Shown piece after piece: positions 55,650 to 64,000 of a stretch of DNA of 64,000 bases. Each line of letters opens with the position of its first letter. Positions within the stretch are counted from its first letter, which is position 1. The position numbers and the translations under genes were made by a program. A model generated the notes under the pieces. That model worked only from the letters and a program-made list of their open reading frames with translations. It had not been told where the DNA came from and ran no database searches. Source of the DNA: Ianthella basta (Eukaryota > Porifera > Demospongiae > Verongiida > Ianthellidae); assembly GCA_964019415.1 (NCBI GenBank), contig OZ025890.1, positions 4,197,292 to 4,261,291 of the forward strand. Reading direction: 5' to 3'.

Positions 55650-56560
55650 AGTAGATGAAATAAGCCAATTAACATGCAAGTCACTTGCAGCAGTCCTGTT
55701 TCTTTTCCATGGCTCCAAAGACTGCTGCTGCATTTCCTATTTGGACTGCGATTGAACGTCTCTGTACATAGGATTAAATGCCGGCTGCAGGGCTCTCCAG
55801 TGACTTCGTAGATGTGTCTCGCAAGCTCCCACGTGAATTCCTCTGCTGCCTTCCCCAATACTCTTGATGTTTCCACCACAAATGGCACAAAGTGGTGACT
55901 TGTGTCCAGATGCGCATGCTTGGACACTTTAACCTGCTCAGCCTGTGCCACCACAACTCCGGCCCCTCTCACAGCTGCTGGATTCTGTGAGGGAGCAAAT
56001 GTGTCAGGGCATGTAGCGTCCCACACCAACACTTTTCCGCAACTCCATGGCAGAATTGAGCATCCATCAGGTCACTTTCCGTCAGAATGATACAGTCAGA
56101 GGGCTCTAACCGAGATGGAATATTGGCTGAGGAGACTTGTGGATGATGTCATTCACAGCTGTATGCATGGCACGGCTGCATCGAGCCCCTCACTCCACTG
56201 GGTCAGGAGGGGGTGGGCTGTCATGCCCTTGTGCCCACAACCTCTATAGGCCTCAGACCTGCCTGTCAGGGGGCATCCTGCAGGTGCGTTGGATTGATCA
56301 GTGACACAAGGCTGGAGGAGCCAGCAGCAGACGTCAGCTAGGAAAGCAGAAACGGTAAGCTGAACCGCACTCTGTATGCCAAGGCCACCATTTTCACAGA
56401 GAGTGTGAAGCGCCTGGGTTTAGGCCTGGTCTGAATCACTGAGGTAGATGTTGGCTGTCCTGCTTATGATGGACCTCAGCAAGTCTTCGTAGGATCTGAG
56501 TTCACATGATAGAAAGCAGCAGGCTGATGTACATGCTCAATCTTGATCTGCACATTAGTG
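55650..56560 (-). pseudogene. relic of an RLE non-LTR retrotransposon (C-terminal half)
   Basis: On the minus strand, ENGGLGIQSAVQLTVSAFLA (about 56400-56340) matches SGGLGIRSAV in the element at 1-2998. Then come GK-PDG and VLVWDATCPDTFAPS (about 56060-55990), and SHHFVPFVVETSRVLG (about 55900-55850), matching its nuclease domain. The last 134 codons (56032-55628) are open; upstream there are several stops and frame changes. The family is close to the first element, not to the one at 43451. Confidence 0.7.
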
Positions 56561-57395
56561 GATGTAAATTTCATGGACTTTGTTGTGCAAAGAAACGTGA
56601 GGTAGCTAAATAGCAGACAGAAACCAAGAATGTTGTGCACGGTAGCTATGCAAGCATATTGATTTTAATTGCATCACTAGCTAGCTAGCTACATGCAGCT
56701 TTAGCTAATTCAGCTGACAAAGACCCCTTGAGGTTGAGGTGATGTCCTGAATTCGTACACTTCTATTGCCTGATTTGCTTGAACAAGTGTTCCTAGTTCA
56801 TCCATGACACAACATAACTTATGTAGCTAGCTAGCCAGCTAGTCAGCTAGCTAGCTACCAGTAGATTCCACTTTCATTAGTGGACTTGTTAGCCAGTTAT
56901 TGTGTTAAGGGCAGTGTGCATGTGTGCCCATTGCCTTACATCAGATGTTTAAAAAAGATTAAAAAAAATAACTTGCTCAGCCAGTCATACAAAATGTAAT
57001 TATGTCTTACTTCATGCAGGCACTGCCTAACACTGATGGGTAGCAGGCTAGCTACAAGCATGGAATTCGAAGATTGTCACAGAATGTCTTCAACAGACAA
57101 TTGACTTTAGCTAGCTAATGTCTTCTGGATTGGATGAGGCTGTGTAGCTTTTCAACATAAGAGAGGCAGAGGAGAATACAGCCAGTCTGCAGTACATTCA
57201 CTTCAGATATTGCACTCGCGATACGAAATTCGTGCATATCATGTCATATGATTACTGTGTATTGCAGCAGTTTGCGCGCCATTGTTGTAGGTGGGCGTAG
57301 TCTGTCACGTGCACAACTTTTCTGCCCGCCTGCGCCGTCTGGGTACGAGAGGCTGTACGTTTAGAGATCTCCAGTTGAATCATCAAGCCAGCAGA
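56561..57395. other. spacer and promoter region of the GST gene
   Basis: No gene seen. TAGCTAGC-type clusters occur at 56680-56695 and 56820-56860. The GST promoter and leader must lie toward the right end. Confidence 0.5.
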
Positions 57396-57988
57396 ATGCC
57401 TGTTACTCTGGGATACTGGAAGATTAGAGGGGTGAGCAACTGTCTGTCATTGGTTTATTGGCAAGGTGGAATGAATAGCGACGGATCCTGGTGTTATCGC
57501 TATGTTATTAAACTGGCTAATTAGCTAGGTTCTTTTTTCGTGCGTCAGAAGCCAATGGCCTAGCTGTTCGCTACAGTAGCTGAGGACGGTCTCTTCAGTA
57601 GTGGCTTCAAAGTAGCGCAACAAGCAGAGAGATTGGACGTTTCAACCTGCATGTTCCGTAGTCCTTCACGTTCCATGCATGACTGACACATGGACCAGTA
57701 GCTACAGTGAATTTGTATGGTCCTCTCTACGTGTCCATACATGATACACACAGCTGGCTCAGCCAATTAGGTTGCAGATGAAGTACCTTGAGATTGAATT
57801 TGAAGATGTTCACTATGTCCAAGGAGGACGTAAGTGCTGATGGCACTGCTGTTTGCATTGCTAAAGCTGTCATGCATGCTTGCTATGGTCACGTAATGTT
57901 TATCTATTTTGTAGCACCTGCCTTTGACCGCAGTTCATGGCTCAATGTAAAGGAGACCCTTGGAATGGCCTTTCCTAATGTTGGTAGC

Positions 57989-58070
<82 letters not shown>

Positions 58071-60290
58071 ATAGTGTGTGTGCATAGTGTGTGTGCATAG
58101 TGTGTGTGCATAGTGTGTGTGCATAGTGTGTGTGCATAGTGTGTGTGCATAGTGTGTGTGGCATGTACAAGCAAGCAAGCTACGTATGTAAGCCATAAGT
58201 TTATGGTTGTGGATACTTTTTGCAAGTAACCCAAGTTACCCAACCCATTCAACCGTGTGCTCACAACTGTCTATGAGTGGTTACACGTGGCATAAAAATA
58301 AACATGCATGATTACATATGAATTAGTAATAAACCATGTGACATACAGTAAATAGAATGGTAGTAAACATGTGAGTAAAGGATAAGCATGCAACAAAACT
58401 ACAGGCATGCTACACGTATGCAAAACAATCTAGTCCAAATGTCAGTCATACTCCACTACAACTTCAACATGTAGGCTAATGTACCTACAGCATGAAAGAT
58501 TTCTGGCATGCATTTTTGTGTGCTCAATAGATGCCCACACCAGTAAACCAGTAGCCATGCAGATTACATGCATAATCTTCTTCAATGCAGTTGCCGTATC
58601 TCATTGATGGTGAGGTGAAACTGAGTCAAACCTTTGCAGTGAGTTCAGTATGTATTTTGAAATGCTGACCTTAACTGCACCAAACCATGTTAAAGCTACA
58701 GTAAAATGGTCTCACCTTTCTTTGATCACCTGACTGTACTGGTGGTGATTGCACAATAGGGGAAATAGGGGCTGGCACATGAGACTACCACTTGTATATG
58801 GTGGCACCTTGTATATAACCATGTAGGGTCACTGTAGTGTGTTATTGCATTAGCACTCTGACCAAGTGGCCACTTGAGCCAGGAAAGGCAGATCTTAACC
58901 TGAAGATCCTAGATGGTTATTGCATGTGTTGAAGCATCAGTAACAGTATTCTGTATTGTTGCGCCTGTGTTCTTTTGTGTAGATCTTGAAGTACATCTCA
59001 CGGAAAGCTGGAAAGCTGTGTGAGTGTTGCTGGCTTGTGTTGCAATGGACTATACATCTAATTTACATCTGAGTTCTAAGATATGTGCTGTACACACACA
59101 ACTCACAATAGGGAACACCTTAAGTTGTTTCAGATTCAGCAGTACAGTATTTTGGGTAGTTGGGATCTTTTCACATGTCTTCCAATGTGTGTTGTTCTGA
59201 TAGTGCCCACAACAGAAGAGCAACAGCAGCTCGCTGATATGATGGAAGGAATTGTGGGTTGTTTGTCATCCACGCATCTCTGTACATGGATGCATGCATG
59301 CTTGTTTCATCACTGTTACCCTTCTCTTTTCAACTTACCATATTCTGTAGGTTACAGACTTCCGAGGTGGCTTTGTTAGACTTTGCTACAATGCAAACTT
59401 TGTAAGTGGAATTTTGACACTTGACCATGTATGCAGAATGAGATGTTTGTAATGGATGAATTGGAGTGTATGTTTGGGCACATGTTTGACTATGAATACA
59501 GGCTGACTTGAAGGAAGGCTACCTTAGAGATGTTAAAGTGCCACTGAAGAGGTTCAGTGAACACATGAAGGACAAGAAATGGTTAACAGGAAACACGGTG
59601 AGGCCTAACTGAAATTATGTGCATTTGGGAGCTGTCAAATTGAACTAGCTGCACGTAATGCCACTTCTCTGTCCTCTCTAAAACAGCTGACCTACGTGGA
59701 CTTCTACTTCTATGAGATCTTGGACCACCACCGAGTGTTTGAGCCAGCTTTACTGGAGGGGTTCCCCGCCTTGAAGGTAAGCTTGTTCTGCATATTGTCA
59801 GTGTGATTGAATGATTTAACTTGTTAACTTTACTTAACTCCAACTCTTACATGTAAATTTCACTGCTTACATACAGGAGTACCTGGATCGATTTGAGGCA
59901 AGTTCAGAGTGAGGTTGTCATGGATGTTTATACCTCTATTGGGATGTGCAATGACTAAAAGTAGTTGCATGTGCATTGTGTGTGTGCGTGCGTGCATGCG
60001 TGTGTGCATGCATGCGTGCGTGTGTGTCTGTGTGCGCGCATGTATGATGTGTCATGACATAAACATTTCAATCTAAAAGTGCCACCTGTGTGGCTGTGAA
60101 CCCTTGAAAGAGAGAGTATATTGCAGTTGTGTTCATGTGGGAAACCTGTACATAGCTACAGCATACTGTTGTAGTACTTGAGCTTAATTTGTATTTGGCT
60201 GTGTAGGCACTGCCCAACATTAAGGAGTACCTCCAGTCAGACAGCTGTATCAAGAGGCCGGTGAACAACCCCGTAGCTCAGTGGCAGTAG
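57396..60290 (+). CDS. mu-class glutathione S-transferase, 11 exons
   Basis: Exons: 57396-57431, 57754-57829, 57915-57979, 58591-58638, 58983-59019, 59204-59253, 59351-59401, 59502-59597, 59687-59776, 59877-59897, 60207-60290. They join in frame to 217 residues, the normal length. The start MPVTLGYWKIRG carries the catalytic Tyr7 typical of mu/sigma GSTs. The thioredoxin-like half continues with LAQPIRLQMKYLEIEFED, FPNLPYLIDG and the glutathione-binding turn LSQTFAILKYI (Thr replaces the usual Ser). The helical half has TDFRGGFVRLCYN, WLTGNTLTYVDFYFYEIL and FPALKEYLDRFEALPNI. The enzyme couples glutathione to electrophiles in the cytosol. Intron 10 starts GCAAGT; if it is kept, translation ends after ASSE instead of the normal 27-residue tail. 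Confidence 0.92.
57990..58160 (+). repeat. (GT)n tract plus 13-bp minisatellite in GST intron 3
   Basis: About 38 GT units (57990-58066) pass into seven copies of GTGTGTGTGCATA. Confidence 0.9.
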
Positions 60291-60462
60291 AGACACATCA
60301 CTGGTAGCAGCTGTTCGAGTATTAGATATCTAACATATACTCACTGGTTACACTTGATAGCTAGTATAATGTTAAACTTTTATAAAATCAATACAATTAT
60401 AATAATTTGTAGTGTTACTTTGATAATTATTGCAAGTTTTGGTGACTATTCAAGTGCAACAG

Positions 60463-60468
60463 AATAAA
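60463..60468 (+). promoter_or_regulatory. polyadenylation signal AATAAA of the GST gene
   Basis: It lies 172 bp after the stop codon. Confidence 0.5.
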
Positions 60469-60562
60469 GCTACTTTTGACTGCATGTGTAATTAAATTAT
60501 CCTAATCACATGCAACTCACACACACACTGGATAATACAAGTTACCTGTCACAATGCACTAG

Positions 60563-60568
60563 TTTATT
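60563..60568 (-). promoter_or_regulatory. polyadenylation signal AATAAA of the SH2B-like gene
   Basis: On the minus strand, 221 bp after that gene's stop codon. The two converging genes therefore probably end without overlap. Confidence 0.45.
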
Positions 60569-60789
60569 AAATGGTGATCATTCAAATTGTGCATACGTAA
60601 ATGCAAGTGTAAGAAGTGTTTCACAAAGTGATTAGATCTGAAATTTGTGAAGGGTACAACAGGTCAACGGGCAAAAACAGTATAAGAGATGATGTGTTAA
60701 AGTGTAAAATGATACAAGCACTGCAGAGCAGCTGCAAAAACACACAATGTTTGCGGTTAAAGTATAATATTCACACAAATGTCTTATAC

Positions 60790-63202
60790 TTAGGTTCTAA
60801 TGTAGATGTTCTCTGTGGCACGGGTGATGGGGCGTCCATTGACACGAAGGGTCATATGTGGAGGATCTGATATGCTGGTGGCTGTGAACGACTGTGCACG
60901 CCCCCTGAGGCTGGCGTTGCTTCTAGCCTGCTGAAAGGCATCATACTCAGCCCTCACGTAAGCAGACTCATTTGAGGGCACATAGTCCGTGAGCATGATG
61001 TCGCCGTAGATGGATGTTGACTCCAGCGGGATGGGGTTATGCTTAAAGTACTCTAGCATTTCGCTCACTCGTGAGAAGGCAAGATGCTGCATCTTGCAGG
61101 ACCCGTCAGGGCTGACACTCATGCGCAAGTGCTGTACAGCGAAAGAAGAGAACAGTTAGTTGTGAGGAGGGAAGGAGGGAAGACATGCATGAAGAGGACA
61201 CTATACAACACACCGCCAAACAGACTACAGCATGCCAGACAAGTTAAATCAGCAACAGTGAACTAGTCTTGCAAGACAGCCCATTTCCTTGTCTCCATTT
61301 TTCAGATTACATCATCGCTCGGCACAGGTAGGTGTTGCCGAGCAATGCTGTAATCTGAGAAATGGAGTCAAGGTAGTGAACTGGCTCAAAGGACTAATCA
61401 GTACCACTGACTGAGACAATGCCTATGCTGCGTACACATGCCACTCAAGCGCCATTCACCTTTGCTCTCCCCTGGAAGTTGAATGAAAGCACATACTCCC
61501 CATTCACAGATTCACTCTTGCGCACCAGGAACATCCCAGTGGCATCCTGACCAAGGGACTGTAGCAAGCGAGAGCAGTCACTGCGAAGCAACAGTCCATG
61601 GTACCACGGTTCTCTTGTAAGCTGAGAAATGGGGTCCATCAATTCATCAACCGTTGGTGACATTGCTGGCGTTAAGAAGGTTGTTGCTTCGTGCGGGCTA
61701 CCCTGCCCACTATTGCCCTGGGTGGGGCTCCTTCTCTCCGGAGGGGTGGGTGAAGGAGTGAGCTCAAACTCAAAACTAGGCCTCCTCTCACCACCAGTGC
61801 TGGACACATCTGAGTGACTTCCAGCTCTTCCCATCTCTTGTGGCTGTTCCCGAGAGTGCGCCTTTGCCAGCTGCTTCAGGTCCAGCCCTTTCACCAGCTC
61901 TCGGATGTCTACAAGATCAGTTGAGGTGTTGGACAGGTCTTCGTGGGAGAGCCCAGCAGTAGCACCTCCACTTGAGCGCTTTGGAACATTAAGATGGCTC
62001 TGCGACTGACTCAGCCGATCCATGCTTGTGCATCTGGTCGTATCAGGGGCAGGAAGACTCATCTTTCTTCCGCCATGCTCATCCCCCAGCTCAGGGGGCA
62101 AGATGTGAGTCACGGGAGATACAGGTGATGGGACGGTAAGATGTGTGGGACTGCGTAGTGTTGCACTGCTCGGAATGTCACTCGCAGATGAGACTTTCCC
62201 CTTCTTTAACTTAAAGTCTACAGCAGCAGATTTGCTCCTACTTCGGCCACTGGGCACCATCAAGGAGTCCTCTTCTTCTGTCTGGGCTGCTGCTTCATCT
62301 TTCTGTCCAAAGAAAGCCGCAAAGCTAAAGCGCTTCTGCTTGTTTTGTGCACTCTTTTTTGGCGAAGAGTCCCCCACAGGTGTCGCGGAGGTGGCAGGCA
62401 CCTGCTGCTCTGCACCAGTAACCATAACCACTTCAGTGTCCATTGCAGATGGTACTGATGAGTGGTTGAGGCTGCAGCAACAAATTTGTGTTGAGAGACA
62501 ATCATTAATACAGCCACAAGAGCATGTGTGTACACTCCACATTCCCCTGCTATGCAGCGTGCTGTGCTATTACAGGTGTATACACACAAGGGAAGTATTT
62601 ACTACACAAAATGACAACTTTAGAACACTCTCAACAAGTGACAGACAGTGGAGGCCCCTCGTCCATTCACACTATTCCAATCACGTCTGCCTCAACAACC
62701 TCTAGATATAAGATACACAAACTCCTCCCCCTCTCCCCCCCCCCCCCCCCGAGAACAACAAAATAACCAACCTATGCCTACACCATCATTAGGCCCCACT
62801 CTTCCTGCCCTGACAAACCTCGAGGGCTGCTCTCCGCCCAGCTCCTGATTGACAGACGCCACAGAAAGGACTTGCTGCAGGTTGTTGAGCCACAAGCTTC
62901 TCACCTGCTCCTCAGTCTCAAACACGTACTCTATACCATTCTTAGCCTTTGGGTGGGTGGGTGGGGGAGGAACAGAGATTGGATCCATACACACACATAC
63001 ATATGCATATATGTATGTCAGTGATTAAAAATTATAGCTAAAATAAGCCAGGCACAGTACACCATCGTTATCATTCTCTTGTTGGGTGCTTTACACAAGA
63101 GTCAGTTCCACCAAGTATACATAGGTGATGAATTGGGCAATGAAGTTGCTCCTTCAGTTGTCAGGACTCACAAAAGGCAGATCTCCTACCACCAGCAGGT
63201 CT
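60790..63202 (-). CDS. SH2B-family adaptor protein (PH end and SH2 domain), 5' part outside window
   Basis: Minus-strand exons: 63202-63172 (31 bp, less sure), 62946-62819, 62471-61460 and 61131-60790. They join in frame to about 504 residues. The first two encode the end of a PH domain (DLLVVGDLPF|AKNGIEYVFETEEQVRSLWLNNL). A long Ser/Pro-rich linker follows with KRFSFAAFFGQK. The SH2 domain starts at WYHGLLLRSD, binds phosphotyrosine through Arg in FLVRKSES, and crosses a splice site in FNFQGRAK|HLRMS. It ends NPIPLES...DIMLTDYVP, the signature of SH2B1/APS/LNK. These adaptors bind activated receptor tyrosine kinases and JAKs. About 60 residues follow the SH2 domain. The N-terminal part lies to the right of the window. 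Confidence 0.85.
61264..61396. mobile_element. inverted-repeat element in the SH2B-like intron
   Basis: Inner arms of about 36 bp (61289-61325 and 61339-61376, beginning CTTGTCTCCATTTTTCAG) are clear with a few mismatches. The outer ends TAGTCTTGCAAG and, inverted, TAGTCCTTTGAG suggest a longer, older terminal repeat. The flanks ACAGTGAAC and ATCAGTACC are only loosely similar. Confidence 0.5.
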
Positions 63203-63362
63203 CTACAGGTGTGAGCTACGCTAGACAAGAGTGACATTAGTGCATGTGTGCCATTGCTACGGGTTCAAAACTGTTTACTACGTATAGGACTGCAAAGTGG
63301 GTCCTTAGTGGGAGTAGAGTGCATTATCGGGCTCGTGCACAATGGCCACACACATCCCAACT
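63203..63362. other. intron sequence of the SH2B-like gene
   Basis: Nothing recognised before the hAT-like MITE. From 63920 to the end of the window is also presumed intron. Confidence 0.4.
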
Positions 63363-63914
63363 CAGTGGCGGATCTAGGAATTTGTAAAGGGGGGGGCAGC
63401 CTGTAGGGGGGTCCGGGGGCATCCACCCCCGGAGAAATTTTGAAAATAGGGGCATTTTACATGGGTTTTTAGACTCTTAGTAGCTACAGTTCCAGGCTCT
63501 TTGCTAAGCCTGGCAACAGTCATTTTTCTGTCAATTCATTATCTGATCCTTCCCTTAGACTAAATATACACCTAAATGTGCAACTTCTGCTACTGCAGTA
63601 CCACTACAGTAGCAAAAGAAGCAATAGCAATGGATGAAACAGAATTTTATGCATCAAGCGGCCATTTTTATGACATCACAGATTGAATAATATGGCCGTC
63701 TTAAAGCTCGCAAGATGTTGTTTTGGCTTAAATAATTGCTGTGTCAATTGAAAATAAGCTATAAAAGCAGTAAACTACTAAATAAAAGTGTTCTGAATGA
63801 TTCCTGAGCTAACTCAACTATTGGATGAGTATTCAAGGAAATAGAAATTATGATGGAGGGGACTAAAAGGGGGGGGCAATTGCCCCCAGTGCCCCCCCCC
63901 TGGATCCGCCACTG
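63363..63914. mobile_element. hAT-like MITE, 552 bp, 5-bp target duplication
   Basis: The ends are CAGTGGCGGATCTAG and, inverted, CAGTGGCGGATCCAG, followed inside by G runs. CAACT flanks both sides (63358-63362 and 63915-63919). It has no coding capacity. It lies in the presumed intron of the SH2B-like gene. Confidence 0.85.
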
Positions 63915-64000
63915 CAACTACCACATGTAGTGCACTAAACATACGTAGGCCTGAACTGAACCAAGTGGCAACCACTGACTTGGCTATACAGCTTTTAAAT

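Noticed and set aside
59883-59912. GST ending after ASSE as the main form
   Set aside because: The spliced tail FEALPNIKEYL... matches the usual mu-class C terminus, so it is taken as the main form.

Overview
This window looks like a piece of an animal nuclear genome, most likely from a sponge or another early-branching invertebrate. The host genes are split by many short GT-AG introns and encode metazoan families: syntaxins, a calpain, a mu-class glutathione transferase, an SH2B adaptor, a Rieske protein and a short secreted collagen. Introns and spacers are packed with (GT)n tracts, minisatellites and small transposons. The sponge assignment is an inference from the collagen type and the repeat style; no rRNA, tRNA, CRISPR or bacterial signal was seen.

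Layout. 1-2998: a decayed non-LTR retrotransposon with a restriction-like endonuclease (RLE) domain. 2999-5258: a 0.45 kb direct duplication, a zinc-finger-like exon fragment and a long (GT)n tract. 5359-6888 (-): a single-exon secreted collagen-like protein. 7595-12043 (-): syntaxin A, 11 exons, 334 aa, head to head with a conventional calpain at 12613-22184 (+), 14 exons, 676 aa; a small MITE lies in the shared promoter region. 23647-26701: a decayed hAT transposon. 27585-29492 (-): an unrecognised acidic protein with a SUMO-interaction-like motif, its start only 34 bp from the start of a Rieske-domain gene (29527-30864, +).

31059-42167 and 43380-55529 are the two halves of a direct tandem duplication of about 11-12 kb. 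Each half carries an intact 11-exon syntaxin gene (B at 31117-40767, C at 45134-54093; both 303 aa, about 15 residues different). The halves have since gained and lost different insertions, so each serves as the empty-site control for the other. The most striking event is a 1.68 kb 5'-truncated RLE retrotransposon inserted exactly in the start-codon exon of syntaxin C. Its 15-bp target duplication contains the ATG, so the coding sequence remains whole downstream of the element.

55650-56560 (-) is a third RLE-element relic. 57396-60290 (+) is a mu-class GST of 11 exons and 217 aa. It converges on an SH2B-type adaptor gene (60790-63202, -) whose 5' part lies beyond the window. An hAT-like MITE sits at 63363-63914.

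The genes do not form one pathway. Three are Qa-SNAREs for membrane fusion; the rest are unrelated household or signalling genes. I found no new multi-gene system. The interest lies in the duplicated syntaxins, the start-codon insertion, several small transposon families with clear target duplications, and pyrimidine minisatellites that repeatedly abut 3' splice sites.
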